Part shown: positions 1-8,756 of the stretch, piece after piece | Layout: every line of letters begins with the position of its first letter | Numbering within the stretch: position 1 is the first letter of the stretch | Source of the DNA: Bradyrhizobium semiaridum | GTDB lineage: Bacteria > Pseudomonadota > Alphaproteobacteria > Rhizobiales > Xanthobacteraceae | Reading direction: 5' to 3' | NCBI RefSeq assembly: GCF_020329505.1 | Contig: NZ_JAGKJJ010000002.1 | Span: 186,001-250,000, forward strand | Length of the DNA: 64,000 bases | Program-made: the position numbers and the translations under genes | Notes under the pieces: model-generated | What the model saw: the letters and a program-made list of their open reading frames with translations, nothing else | What the model was told of the DNA's origin: nothing | Databases searched by the model: none

Positions 1-513
1 CCAGCCCGGCGGCCGCGGCACCTCGCCGATGACGTATTTGGCGCCGACCTTTGCAATGGCCTGCTCGAAGGCGAAGCGGCTCTCCAGCGGCTGCGACTGC
101 TTGCTGGCCCAGGCGCCGATCTGCGCCTGCTTCGGCCGCGTCGCGAAATAGGCGTCGGCCTCGGCATCGCTCACCGGCGTCACCGGCCCGCGGATGCGCA
201 CCTGGCGGCGCAGCGATTTCCAGTGGAACAGCAGCGCGGCCTTCGGGTTGGCGGCGAGCTCGCGGCCCTTGGCGCTCGCGATATGACTGTAGAACACGAA
301 GCCGGCGGCATCGAAGCCCTTCATCAGCACCATGCGCACGTCAGGCAGCCCGTCGGCATCGACGGTGGCCAGCGCCATCGCGTTCGGGTCGTTGGGCTCG
401 GACTTGACCGCCTCGGCAAACCATTCGGCGAACAGGGCAAACGGCTCCTCCGCCGCGGTAAAATCACCCGATGTTAACGGTGCCGGGTGTTTGATGGAGC
501 TCGTGTCGGTCAT
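1..513 (-). CDS. pdxH: Pyridoxamine 5'-phosphate oxidase, 3' end missing
   Basis: Makes pyridoxal 5'-phosphate by FMN-dependent oxidation of pyridoxine or pyridoxamine 5'-phosphate, the last step of vitamin B6 synthesis and salvage in the cytosol. Reading leftward from an ATG at 513-511, the frame stays open for 171 codons to the window edge; family members have about 210 residues, so the C-terminal ~40 are outside. Seen: an N-terminal [11 protein letters not shown] strand, the FMN-site segment RMVLMKG near residue 59, a [12 protein letters not shown] stretch, and the [13 protein letters not shown] block characteristic of PdxH. The gene stands alone here and is divergent from a lipoprotein gene. 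Confidence 0.93.
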   Translation of the reverse strand, partial: MTDTSSIKHPAPLTSGDFTAAEEPFALFAEWFAEAVKSEPNDPNAMALATVDADGLPDVRMVLMKGFDAAGFVFYSHIASAKGRELAANPKAALLFHWKSLRRQVRIRGPVTPVSDAEADAYFATRPKQAQIGAWASKQSQPLESRFAFEQAIAKVGAKYVIGEVPRPPGW

Positions 514-555
514 GTCAGGGGTCCCGATTTGCATTCGCCCGCGTCCCAGAACGCA

Positions 556-1029
556 TTGCTAGCCCTATATAGGGCATGCGGACGCATTGGCCTATCGTCG
601 ATCCCGCCCGCGGGCACCGTGGTCATTTTGATCCTGATCGGCGTCGGTGCCGGCGGCTGTAGCATCTCGCGCAGCGATGCCTTCGCCAAGCTCGACGACA
701 AGGATGTGACTGGTACGATCAGCCCGACGCTGGCGAGCGCGCCGGCGCCGACCGACAGCGATCTCGCCTTCACCCGAAATGCCGCCTCCGACGTGCTGAC
801 CAAGGGCAGCAAGGATTCCAGCCAGCCCTGGGAGAATCCGGAGACCGGCGCGCGCGGCTCGGTGACGCCGCTGGCGCAGTCCTATTCGGGCGAGGACGGC
901 CGGACCTGCCGGGACTTCCTCGCCAGCTATGTCAATGGAACCACCGAGAGCTGGCTACAGGGCGCCGCCTGCAAGACTGGACAAGGGCGGTGGGAAATCC
1001 ATAGCCTGAAGCCGTGGCGAAAGTCCTGA
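556..1029 (+). CDS. Small lipoprotein-like surface protein, function unknown
   Basis: A short hydrophobic stretch ([14 protein letters not shown]) ends in a lipobox-like Cys followed by Ser, so this is probably an acylated outer-membrane or periplasmic protein. The mature part is polar. Its C-terminal ~40 residues ([11 protein letters not shown] through [14 protein letters not shown]) resemble the RT0821/Lpp0805-type surface-antigen tail found in many rhizobial small proteins. The start is uncertain. An in-frame ATG at 487 would overlap the divergent pdxH start and put about 45 extra residues before the signal; I chose the TTG at 556, and a GTG just before the hydrophobic run is another option. 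No function can be assigned. Confidence 0.6.
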   Translation: MLALYRACGRIGLSSIPPAGTVVILILIGVGAGGCSISRSDAFAKLDDKDVTGTISPTLASAPAPTDSDLAFTRNAASDVLTKGSKDSSQPWENPETGARGSVTPLAQSYSGEDGRTCRDFLASYVNGTTESWLQGAACKTGQGRWEIHSLKPWRKS

Positions 1030-1167
1030 ACGCATCTTGCCTGGATTTTCGGGGCCAGAGGGGCGGGGCGAGTTGCAAAAATGCCACTAAATCCCCACAT
1101 GAACGCAAAGTGGGCCCGTTCGGGTCCCGGACCCAGAATCGATGTTCCCGTGAAGGAGACGTGACGG

Positions 1168-2127
1168 ATGCGCGACCCCTATGAGGTCTTGGGGGTGCCG
1201 CGGAGCGCCAGCGCCGCGGCGATCAAGAGCGCCTATCGCAAGCTCGCCAAGAAACACCACCCCGACAGCAACAAGAACGATCCAAAGGCGGCGGCCCGCT
1301 TTGCCGAGATCAACAGCGCCAACGAGATCATCGGCGACGAGGACAAGCGCAAGCAGTTCGATCGCGGCGAGATCGACAGCGAGGGCAAGCCGCGCTTCCA
1401 GGGTTTCCCTGGCGGCGGCGCAGGCGGCCGTGCCGGTCCCGGCGGATTCGAGTACAGCTTCCGCACCGGCCCTGGCGGCAGCGGCGCGATGGGCGGCGGC
1501 AGCTTCGAGGACATTCTCAACAGCATGTTCGGCAATGCCGCGCGTGGCGGCGGCCGCGCCGGGCGCGCCAACCCGTTTGACTTCGAGGGTGGCGGGGTCG
1601 GCGTCGACCTCGATCTGTCGGTTGCGATGACGGTGTCGCTGGAAGAGGCGGTCAATGGCGGCGAGAAGCGCGTGCGCCTGCCGACCGGCCGCGAGCTCAA
1701 CGTCAAGATTCCCGCCGGCGTCACCAGCGGTCAGCAGATCCGGCTGAAGGGGCAGGGCGAGAACGCGCCCGGCCATCCGCCCGGCGACCTCCTGATCACG
1801 ATATCGATCGCGCCGCATCCGTTCTTCAAGGTCGACGGCAATGATCTGCGGATCGATCTGCCGGTGACGTTGTATGAGGCGGTGCTCGGCGGCAAGGTCC
1901 GCGTGCCGACGCTCGGCAGCGCGGTCGAGCTATCGATCCCGAAGAACACTTCGAGCGGCCGCACCTTCCGCCTCAAGGGCAAGGGCCTGCCCAAGGCGGG
2001 CGCATCGGGCGATCTCTACGTCACCACCCGCATTATCCTTCCCGACGGGAACGATGCCGAACTTGAGGCATTGATGCAGACGTGGCGGGAGCGACATCCC
2101 TACAATCCGCGCGGCGATCTCGGCTGA
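1168..2127 (+). CDS. DnaJ-class co-chaperone without zinc finger (CbpA-like)
   Basis: J-domain protein that should stimulate a DnaK-type Hsp70 ATPase in the cytosol. Residues 1-70 form the J domain with the HPD tripeptide at 31-33; residues ~75-125 are Gly/Phe-rich; residues ~145-305 hold the two DnaJ C-terminal substrate-binding beta domains (GEKRVRLPTGRELNVKIPAG and GGKVRVPTLGSAVELSIP). The four CxxCxGxG zinc repeats of true DnaJ are absent, so it belongs to the type II (CbpA/DjlA-like) class. The ATG at 1168 follows a GGAG box at about -12. It lies alone, upstream of a gene-poor stretch. Confidence 0.88.
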   Translation: MRDPYEVLGVPRSASAAAIKSAYRKLAKKHHPDSNKNDPKAAARFAEINSANEIIGDEDKRKQFDRGEIDSEGKPRFQGFPGGGAGGRAGPGGFEYSFRTGPGGSGAMGGGSFEDILNSMFGNAARGGGRAGRANPFDFEGGGVGVDLDLSVAMTVSLEEAVNGGEKRVRLPTGRELNVKIPAGVTSGQQIRLKGQGENAPGHPPGDLLITISIAPHPFFKVDGNDLRIDLPVTLYEAVLGGKVRVPTLGSAVELSIPKNTSSGRTFRLKGKGLPKAGASGDLYVTTRIILPDGNDAELEALMQTWRERHPYNPRGDLG

Positions 2128-2641
2128 TCGCAAGGCAACGCGCTCAAGATGCGAAACTGCACTACCCCGGAGTCCTTGGGGGTAGACAACAGGCATTGCG
2201 AGCACGTTGAAAGAGGGCCAAGCCGCTACCTTCCGTTCTGCGGCGTGCAGAACCGTCCCGGGCAGCGGATAAAGGAGTGCGGCCTCGAGAGGGGGACCAG
2301 CGCGGTACCAAGCCCCAATCGAGGCCGCGTGCGCCGATCGGCGGATCGAGCGCACATCATCTTCGCGTGAGCATCCGGTGCGATAATGAGACGCGCCAAT
2401 GTCGCGATTCGAAATTTTCGATGTCGGAATTGGGACGGCGAGTGAGGCGGGATTCATTCGGCGTCCTTCGCCCGTAGAACTACGGCGCGCTACCTTGCTT
2501 GGTGTCATCGCCCAGCTTGACCCAGAGACAGGTGTGATTGAGCGGATAGGCCGCGGCGTACCGGATCCCCCGGTCCAAGTGCGCAATTGCGCACAGTGCG
2601 GACGATGACGGCGGTGCGTGAGGGCAAAGCCTCACATCCTC
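2128..2641. other. Intergenic stretch between convergent genes, no gene recognised
   Basis: 514 bases between the J-domain gene and the anti-sigma gene, which converge on it. Several open frames exist but none has a plausible ribosome site, domain or codon pattern. The only structure I see is the perfect 16-bp palindrome GTGCGCAATTGCGCAC at 2579-2594, just past the anti-sigma stop. Confidence 0.5.
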
Positions 2642-3406
2642 TCAGCCGCCGCTCTTTTCCATCTGGTCGTAGACCGCCTGCGCGACCTGGGTCAGGCGGC
2701 CCCGGTCGTTGCCGCCGCTCACGACATAGGCGACGCCGCGATCGGCCCAGAACAGCGCGCCGTCGCTACCCTTGACCGAGTAGCGCATCTGAGTCGGCTC
2801 GGTCTTCGCCTTTGCGGTGTAGATCGTGAAGCGCTCGCCGGACGCACCTTCATACATCAGGAACGAGGCCGGCCCGCTCGGCCCGGGCAACAGCCGGCCG
2901 CCGACCAACTTCAGCCCGGCGAGCTCCGGGGCCCGGACATCCCAGCCGCACCGCCTCGTCAGCCATTGCTGCAGATGGTCGCGCTCACTGCCGGGCACCT
3001 CGACCGGATGGCGGACCTCGACCACGTAAAGTCGGTGCGCATCGAGCGCGTCGAGCGTGAAGCTCTGGACGATTGACGGCGTCGCCGCCGCACCGCGCGC
3101 GATCCAGCCGGCGCCGCCGCCGGCGACAAAGGCCATGAGCGTCGCCGCCACCGCGCCGTAGACCCAGCGCCGCGGCTGGCGCTGCAGCCGTTCGATCTCG
3201 AGCCGCTTCGGCACCGCCTCGTCCACCACGGAATCGTAGCGCGCGTGCAGCGTATCTGCCATCTCGCGCCATGACTGGACCCGCGCTGCGTCGTCGGGAT
3301 GCGCGGCGAGCCACGCCTCGACATCGGCGCGGCGTTCGGCCGGCAGCTCGTTGTCGACGTAGGCGTGGAGCTCGTCTTCGGTGACGGGGATGTTCGGCTC
3401 GGTCAT
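2642..3406 (-). CDS. Membrane anti-sigma factor
   Basis: Predicted partner and inhibitor of the ECF sigma factor encoded just upstream. The N-terminal ~45 residues (TEDELHAYVDNELPAERRADVE) match the sigma-binding helices of anti-sigma domains. There is no His-Cys-Cys zinc motif, so it is the zinc-free kind. Residues ~82-103 form one transmembrane helix (VYGAVAATLMAFVAGGGAGW), leaving a ~150-residue periplasmic sensor part. It follows the sigma gene with a 60-bp gap in the same direction, the usual sigma/anti-sigma arrangement. The inducing signal cannot be read from sequence. Confidence 0.85.
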   Translation of the reverse strand: MTEPNIPVTEDELHAYVDNELPAERRADVEAWLAAHPDDAARVQSWREMADTLHARYDSVVDEAVPKRLEIERLQRQPRRWVYGAVAATLMAFVAGGGAGWIARGAAATPSIVQSFTLDALDAHRLYVVEVRHPVEVPGSERDHLQQWLTRRCGWDVRAPELAGLKLVGGRLLPGPSGPASFLMYEGASGERFTIYTAKAKTEPTQMRYSVKGSDGALFWADRGVAYVVSGGNDRGRLTQVAQAVYDQMEKSGG

Positions 3407-3466
3407 ATCGTCGTCTCTGTCAAATCTCGCTTCGATAATCGTTCAAGCACAGGCCAGTCGCGTATG

Positions 3467-3955
3467 TCATTTCACCCGCCTGAGCGCCGGGCGCTCGCCC
3501 TCCAGCATGGCCCGCACATGGGCGCGGGCGCGGGCGAGGCGGGACATCACGGTGCCGATCGGCACGCCCTGGATGTCGGCGACCTCGCGATAGCTCATGC
3601 CCTCCAAGACCACGAGCAACAGCACCGAGCGCTGCTCCTCGACCAGCGTCGACAGCGCGCGCTCGATGTCGCGGCTCTCGGCCTCGGTGCCGCTGGCGTC
3701 GGCATTGTTGTCGAGCAGCGGCACCAGCGGCGGCCGCCGCGCCAGCGAGCGCCGGCGATTCTTGTTCAGATTGGTCAGGATCGTATAGAGCCAGCTCCTG
3801 AGGTCGCCGCCGAGAAACAGTCTTTCCGAGCGCAGCGCGCGCACCAGGGTATCCTGCACCAGATCGTCGGCGATGTCGGCGTCACGTGCCAGCGCACGCG
3901 CGTAACGGCGCAGCGCCGGAATCATGGCCTCGACACTTTGACGAAACGCGTTCAT
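3467..3955 (-). CDS. ECF-family RNA polymerase sigma factor
   Basis: Alternative sigma factor of 162 residues directing RNA polymerase to a stress or envelope regulon. Region 2 (DADIADDLVQDTLVRAL, then RSWLYTILTNLNKNRRR) binds core and the -10 element. Region 4 (MSYREVADIQGVPIGTVMSRLARAR, about 120-144) is a helix-turn-helix for the -35 element. The two are joined by an Asp/Glu-rich linker. The downstream anti-sigma gene supports the call. A candidate promoter lies upstream at 3999-4027, which would fit autoregulation. I cannot assign an ECF group. Confidence 0.9.
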   Translation of the reverse strand: MNAFRQSVEAMIPALRRYARALARDADIADDLVQDTLVRALRSERLFLGGDLRSWLYTILTNLNKNRRRSLARRPPLVPLLDNNADASGTEAESRDIERALSTLVEEQRSVLLLVVLEGMSYREVADIQGVPIGTVMSRLARARAHVRAMLEGERPALRRVK

Positions 3956-3998
3956 GTATCCCAGCGCTTGATGGTCGCGGCGAAAACCGCCTTATCGA

Positions 3999-4027
3999 GC
4001 ATAACACCCGAATCCAGCGGCTATTCC
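3999..4027 (-). promoter_or_regulatory. Candidate autoregulatory ECF promoter
   Basis: On the minus strand, GGAATA at 4027-4022 and TTATGC at 4004-3999 are separated by 17 bases and sit 44 bases upstream of the sigma gene start. GGAA-type -35 boxes are typical of ECF promoters. The -10 assignment is weak, and this is inference from position and resemblance only. Confidence 0.25.
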
Positions 4028-4185
4028 ACTTGCGCGGATTTGCGCAGGGTCTGCGCGCGGATTGGTGCTGTACCGGGCCGGACTGCTGGTGTAGCGAACT
4101 CCCGCAAATTCGGCGCATGGCAGGACTTCTCGCAGACTCCGGCCGAGCGCGCTCGACTGGCTCAGCAAGGACTGGCGATTCGCAG

Positions 4186-4785
4186 ATGCCCGCTCCGACG
4201 ATCTACTTCATCCGTCACGGCGAGACGTCGTGGAACGCGGCGGGCCGATTGCAGGGTGTACAGGACATCGGCCTGAACGACCTCGGCCGCCACCAGGCCG
4301 CGCATGCCGGTCGTGTGCTCGGCGGTCTCATCGCGCGCGACGGCCGCGACACGTCGGCGCTGTCGTTTGTCGCCAGCCCGCTGATCCGGGCGCGCGCGAC
4401 CATGGAGCTGGTGCGCGGCGAACTCGGCCTGCCGCCGGCCGATTACGCGCTCGACGCGCGGCTGCGCGAGATCGCCTACGGCGTCTGGGAAGGCTCGACA
4501 CTGGCGCAGGCGCAGGCGGCCGATCCCGCGCTCTATGCCCGCCGCCAGGCCGACAAGTGGACAGTGTCGCCGTCCGGCGGCGAGAGCTATGTCGAGGTGC
4601 AGGCGCGGATGACCGACTGGTACCACTCGGTGACCTCGGACACGGTCGCCGTCGCCCATGGCGGCACGGCGCGGGCGCTGATGGTCGGGCTCGGCTACGA
4701 GACGCCGGCCAGCGCCGCGGATCTCTTCATCGAGCAGGGCGCGGTTTATGTGTTCGCCGAGGATGGACTGCGGAAGTATAGTTAA
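4186..4785 (+). CDS. Histidine phosphatase family protein (phosphoglycerate-mutase fold)
   Basis: Phosphohydrolase or mutase of branch-1 histidine phosphatases, 199 residues. Seen: the RHGE signature at 10-13 with the catalytic His11 that is phosphorylated, the NDLGRHQA substrate loop, SPLIRARATMEL, an acidic general acid in REIAYGVWEG, and the second catalytic His158 in AVAHGGTARAL. Length and motifs resemble cofactor-dependent phosphatases acting on small phosphates rather than glycolytic mutase (~230-250 residues). The ATG at 4186 puts RHGE at the usual distance from the N-terminus; longer upstream readings encode no conserved sequence. It precedes aroC by 93 bp, perhaps co-transcribed. 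Confidence 0.85.
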   Translation: MPAPTIYFIRHGETSWNAAGRLQGVQDIGLNDLGRHQAAHAGRVLGGLIARDGRDTSALSFVASPLIRARATMELVRGELGLPPADYALDARLREIAYGVWEGSTLAQAQAADPALYARRQADKWTVSPSGGESYVEVQARMTDWYHSVTSDTVAVAHGGTARALMVGLGYETPASAADLFIEQGAVYVFAEDGLRKYS

Positions 4786-4878
4786 CTTGCCCCGTCATTT
4801 CGGGTGATGCGCTGTGCACCGCCCAGGAATGATGGAGCAACGTTTGACCCCGGTGCCATCGCGCGTTACCACACGCCC

Positions 4879-5967
4879 ATGTCCTTCAACACCTTCGGCC
4901 ATATGTTCCGCGTCACGACCTTCGGCGAGAGCCACGGGGTTGCGATCGGCTGCGTGGTCGACGGCTGCCCGCCGCTGATCCCGCTCGACGTCGCGGAGAT
5001 CCAGCGCGACCTCGATCGCCGCCGGCCCGGCCAGTCGCGCTTCACCACCCAGCGCCAGGAGCCGGATGCGGTGAAGATCCTGTCCGGCGTGATGGCGCAT
5101 CCGGAGACCGGGGTGCAGGTGACGACCGGCACGCCGATCGCGCTTCTGATCGAGAACACCGACCAGCGCTCGAAGGACTATTCCGAGATCAAGGACAAGT
5201 TCCGGCCCGGCCATGCCGACCTCACCTATGAGGCGAAATACGGCCTGCGCGACTATCGCGGCGGCGGACGCTCCTCGGCGCGCGAGACCGCGACCCGCGT
5301 CGCCGCCGGCGCGATCGCGCGCAAGATCCTGCCCGAGGTGAAGGTGCGCGGCGCGCTGGTGCAGATGGGCCCGCACAAGATCGACCGCGGCAAATGGGAC
5401 TGGGACGAGGTCGCGAGAAATCCGTTCTTCTGCCCCGACAAGGATAAGGCGGCCTTCTTCGAAAGCTATCTCGACGGCATCCGCAAAAGCGGCTCCTCGA
5501 TCGGCGCGGTGCTCGAGATCGTGGCCGAGGGTGTGCCGCCGGGACTGGGCGCACCGATTTACGCCAAGCTCGACAGCGATCTGGCATCGGCAATGATGAG
5601 CATCAATGCGGTCAAGGGCGTCGAGATCGGCGCCGGCTTCGGCGCCGCCGAGCTCTCGGGCGAGGAGAACGCCGATGAGATGCGCACGGGCAACAACGGC
5701 ACCCGCTTCCTGTCCAACAATGCCGGCGGCATTCTGGGCGGCATCTCGACCGGCCAGCCGGTGGTGGTGCGTTTTGCGGTCAAGCCGACTTCCTCGATCC
5801 TGACCCCGCGCCGCACCGTCGACCGCAAGGGCGCCGATACCGACATCCTGACCAAGGGTCGCCACGACCCTTGCGTCGGTATCCGCGCAGTACCGGTCGG
5901 CGAGGCCATGATGGCCTGCGTGCTGGCCGATCATTTTCTGCGCGATCGCGGGCAGATCGGCCGCTGA
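4879..5967 (+). CDS. aroC: Chorismate synthase
   Basis: Converts 5-enolpyruvylshikimate 3-phosphate to chorismate with reduced FMN, the last step of the shikimate pathway to aromatic amino acids, folate and quinones. It has 362 residues, the normal length. Seen: the N-terminal GESHG signature, RRRPGQSR near residue 45, the [15 protein letters not shown] loop with substrate-binding arginines, and the C-terminal [19 protein letters not shown] and [13 protein letters not shown] signatures. The ATG at 4879 begins [20 protein letters not shown], as in homologues; the open frame extends 25 codons upstream without conservation. Confidence 0.97.
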   Translation: MSFNTFGHMFRVTTFGESHGVAIGCVVDGCPPLIPLDVAEIQRDLDRRRPGQSRFTTQRQEPDAVKILSGVMAHPETGVQVTTGTPIALLIENTDQRSKDYSEIKDKFRPGHADLTYEAKYGLRDYRGGGRSSARETATRVAAGAIARKILPEVKVRGALVQMGPHKIDRGKWDWDEVARNPFFCPDKDKAAFFESYLDGIRKSGSSIGAVLEIVAEGVPPGLGAPIYAKLDSDLASAMMSINAVKGVEIGAGFGAAELSGEENADEMRTGNNGTRFLSNNAGGILGGISTGQPVVVRFAVKPTSSILTPRRTVDRKGADTDILTKGRHDPCVGIRAVPVGEAMMACVLADHFLRDRGQIGR

Positions 5968-5986
5968 AGCGCGATGCATCGCGCTT
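5967..5986. repeat. Perfect 20-bp palindrome at the end of aroC
   Basis: AAGCGCGATGCATCGCGCTT overlaps the last base of the aroC stop codon and begins a ~90-bp intergenic motif. That motif runs on through a GAAAACCGCTTCACACTTTTCCGG-like segment near 6017-6040, which resembles the dispersed RPE/RIME-type intergenic elements of Rhizobiales. It could fold into a 10-bp hairpin and limit transcription past aroC, but lacks a following T-run. Confidence 0.45.
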
Positions 5987-6101
5987 TAGCGGCTTGTCCA
6001 GCCACGACCTTTGCAGAAAACCGCTTCACACTTTTCCGGATCGCGCCTTAATTCCTGTATAGTCGTGGTTGCCTGATCGGGTGCTCGCCTGGGGAGCTGC
6101 C

Positions 6102-7295
6102 ATGAACGCGTCGGAATTGCGGGACATGATCGAGTGGATCATCGGCGGCGCGCGCTCGGCGCCGACCCCGCAGCAGATGATGGCGGAATGCTGCGAGCGG
6201 TCCGTGCGGGCCGGCCTGCCGCTGTGGCGCGTCGGCGTCTTTGTCCGCACGCTGCATCCTGAAATCTTCGGCCGGCACTTTCTCTGGAAGCCCGGCTCCG
6301 AGGTCGAAACCGGCACGGTCGATCACGATATCCAGAACTCCCCGGAATTTCTCGTCAGCCCGCTTGCGCCGGTGTTCAAGCAGGGGCTCGAGGTGCGAGC
6401 CCGGCTCGACGACCCCGCGAGCGCACGCTTTCCGATCGTCGAGGATCTGCGCGCCGAAGGCGTGACCGAATACGTTGCGCTGCCGCTCGTTTATACCGAC
6501 GGCTTCATCAATGCTTCGAGCTGGACCACCAGGCAGCCGGGCGGCTTCACCGATGAGCAAATGGATGCGATCCGGTCGATCACCGTTCCGCTGGCGCGCT
6601 ACATCGAGATCGTCACCTTGCGTCGCACCGCCATGCTGCTGCTCGACACCTATGTCGGCAACCGCGCCGGCGAGCGTATCTGGGGCGGCCAGATCAGGCG
6701 CGGCAGCGCCGATACGATGGACGCGGCGATCTGGTTGTCCGACCTGCGCGGTTTCACCGCGTTGTCGGACCGCTTGCCGTCCGAGACGGTGGTCGAGATC
6801 CTCAACCTCTATTTCGACTGTCAGGTCGCGGCGATACGCGACCAGGGCGGCGAGGTGCTGAAATTCATGGGCGACGGCCTGCTCGCGGTGTTTCCGATCG
6901 ACGAATATGTCGGCGACGAGGCGCAGGTCTGCTCGCGGGTGCTGGATGCCGCGCGCGCATCCCGCGCCGGCGTCGCGGCGCTGCAATTTCCCAATGGTGA
7001 GGCGGTCGAGCGCTTCCGCTTCGGCGTCGCGCTGCATCTCGGCCGCGTGCTCTACGGCAATATCGGCGGTGGCAACCGGCTCGACTTCACCTGCATCGGG
7101 CCCGCGGTCAATCTCGCAGCGCGGCTGGAGAGGATCGCCGGCAGGCTCGGCCGCACGGTGGTGGCGTCCGAACGCTTCGCCGGGATCTGCAATGGCGGCT
7201 GGAGCGATCTCGGCGAGTTTCCGATCGCGGGTTTCTCGAAGGCCGAGCGGGTCTACGGCCTGCACGACGAGGCCTCGCGCGCAGCGGCCGGATAG
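6102..7295 (+). CDS. Class III adenylate/guanylate cyclase domain protein
   Basis: Soluble nucleotide cyclase of 397 residues. The C-terminal half (~205-385) is a class III catalytic domain: metal-binding Asp214 in WLSDLRGFTALSD, Asp258 in KFMGDGLLAVF, base-recognising Lys254 (adenylate type), and GPAVNLAARLE near the C-terminus for the dimer-partner side of the active site. The N-terminal ~180 residues form a sensor-like region that I do not recognise as a standard GAF or PAS domain; no membrane segment is seen. Start ATG 6102 is preceded by GGGGAG. A TTG 33 bases upstream is less likely. The ligand controlling it is unknown. Confidence 0.9.
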   Translation: MNASELRDMIEWIIGGARSAPTPQQMMAECCERSVRAGLPLWRVGVFVRTLHPEIFGRHFLWKPGSEVETGTVDHDIQNSPEFLVSPLAPVFKQGLEVRARLDDPASARFPIVEDLRAEGVTEYVALPLVYTDGFINASSWTTRQPGGFTDEQMDAIRSITVPLARYIEIVTLRRTAMLLLDTYVGNRAGERIWGGQIRRGSADTMDAAIWLSDLRGFTALSDRLPSETVVEILNLYFDCQVAAIRDQGGEVLKFMGDGLLAVFPIDEYVGDEAQVCSRVLDAARASRAGVAALQFPNGEAVERFRFGVALHLGRVLYGNIGGGNRLDFTCIGPAVNLAARLERIAGRLGRTVVASERFAGICNGGWSDLGEFPIAGFSKAERVYGLHDEASRAAAG

Positions 7296-7324
7296 GCCTC
7301 GGGGCGGGGCGATTAGCGTGCCGG

Positions 7325-7630
7325 TTACTCCTCCGGCTCGGTGGTGAACAGCAGGGGATAGCCCTTGGCGCGGCCGGCATCGGTGGCGCGCGTCGCCTTG
7401 GTCTCGGCGACGTCCTTGGTGAAGACCGCGACCACGCAGACGCCGCGCTGGTGCGCGGTGAGCATCACCTTGTAGGCCTGGTCGTCGGTCATGCGGAATT
7501 CGCCCTTCAGCACGGTGACGACGAACTCGCGCGGCGTGTAGTCGTCGTTGACCAGGATCACCTTGTGCAGGCGCGGCCGCTCGACCTTGGTCTTCGTCCT
7601 GGTTTTCGGCTTGACGACGGTATCGGGCAT
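7325..7630 (-). CDS. clpS: ClpS, adaptor for ClpAP protease
   Basis: 101-residue adaptor that binds N-terminal bulky residues (N-degrons) and delivers those proteins to ClpA. Seen: a flexible basic N-tail, then LHKVILVNDDYTPREFVV with the NDD/T degron-pocket residues, and the TAHQRGVCVVAVFTKDVAETKA helix-strand that contacts ClpA. No clpA is adjacent. Alphaproteobacteria often carry two clpS paralogues, one next to clpA and one apart, so this may be the stand-alone copy (ClpS2-like); that is inference from context. Confidence 0.92.
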   Translation of the reverse strand: MPDTVVKPKTRTKTKVERPRLHKVILVNDDYTPREFVVTVLKGEFRMTDDQAYKVMLTAHQRGVCVVAVFTKDVAETKATRATDAGRAKGYPLLFTTEPEE

Positions 7631-7857
7631 CGCCCGCCACCTCCCTCACGATTGCGCCCCGTAAGACTACCGTCTTCCGCCGCGAGTTGGAACCGGTCGA
7701 TTTGCACGGGCTCGTTGCGGCAACGGCACGGCGCGTGCAACGTGTGGCCGCATAATGTGTGGGCGGCTAACCTGAATGTGAAGGACAGATGATATCTGCG
7801 CTTTGCGCCGCCTGATTTGCGTGTCACCATAATGCTCACACGACGGGAGGGCCGCGA

Positions 7858-8709
7858 ATGCGCTGGTATGTCTCGATCGGAGCGGTGCTTGTCGCCGGCG
7901 TGCTGGCCGGCGGCGATGTGGCGGGTGTTGCCGCGCCAAGGGCCGGAACACAACCTGCCCACAGCCTTGCGGAAAAAGAAGCCAGCCCGAGCGTCGACGT
8001 CGAGCTGATCATCGCGGTCGACGTTTCCTATTCGATGGACATGGACGAGCTCGCGGTGCAGCGCGAGGGCTACGCGCAGGCGATCGTCTCCAAGGAGTTC
8101 CTGCAGGCGCTGAAGGCCGGCCCGAACGGCAAGATCTCGATCACCTATTTCGAATGGGCCGCCTCCAAGGACCAGAAACTGATCATTCCCTGGCGTGTGA
8201 TCGACGGCCCGGAAACCGCCGACGCCGTCGCTGCCGAGATCATGAAGACACCGGTGCGGCGCGCCTCGCGCACCTCGATCTCGGGTGCGATCTATTTCGC
8301 GATGCCGATGTTCGACGAGAATCCGCATCGCGGCCTGCGGCGCGTGATCGATATTTCCGGCGACGGCCCCAACAACGACGGCACGCCGATCCGGCCGGCG
8401 CGCGATGCGGCGCTGGAGAAGGGCATCATCATCAACGGCCTGCCGATCATGGTGAAGGAACCGTCCTATTCCACGATGGACATCGAGAACCTCGATTACT
8501 ACTACGAGGACTGCGTGATCGGCGGTCCCGGCTCGTTCGTGGTGTCGATCAAGGATCGCGAGAAGTTCAAGGAGGCGATCCGCACCAAGCTGCTGCTCGA
8601 GGTCGCCGGCCGCGTGCCGGAGCACCACGTCGTGCCGGTGGCCGACAAGGAGCCGCGGGTCAATTGCATGATCGGCGAGAAGATCTGGCAGGACCGTTGG
8701 GGGCGGTGA
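7858..8709 (+). CDS. Secreted DUF1194 protein with von Willebrand A-like fold
   Basis: 283-residue exported protein. Residues 1-26 look like a signal peptide (VSIGAVLVAGVLAGGDVAGVAA). From ~45 onward the sequence is DUF1194, a VWA-related domain: the metal-site loop is DVSYS at 55-59 (DxSxS), followed by the RTSISGAIYFAM and RVIDISGDGPNNDGT strands that complete it. A likely role is metal-dependent protein binding in the periplasm; no partner is known. The ATG follows GGGAGGG at about -10. Monocistronic by spacing. Confidence 0.85.
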   Translation: MRWYVSIGAVLVAGVLAGGDVAGVAAPRAGTQPAHSLAEKEASPSVDVELIIAVDVSYSMDMDELAVQREGYAQAIVSKEFLQALKAGPNGKISITYFEWAASKDQKLIIPWRVIDGPETADAVAAEIMKTPVRRASRTSISGAIYFAMPMFDENPHRGLRRVIDISGDGPNNDGTPIRPARDAALEKGIIINGLPIMVKEPSYSTMDIENLDYYYEDCVIGGPGSFVVSIKDREKFKEAIRTKLLLEVAGRVPEHHVVPVADKEPRVNCMIGEKIWQDRWGR

Positions 8710-8756
8710 GGGCGCTCACAACGACGCCGCAATATCAGCGATCGATCTGAACAGGA

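Noticed and set aside
1930..2586. 218-codon open frame on the minus strand across the end of the J-domain gene
   Set aside because: Mostly antisense to the J-domain coding sequence, with low-complexity Arg/Ser/Pro composition and no domain or ribosome site.
4795..5979. 394-codon open frame antisense to aroC
   Set aside because: Shadow of aroC produced by GC-rich third-position bias; composition is Ala/Arg/His-rich and no family matches.
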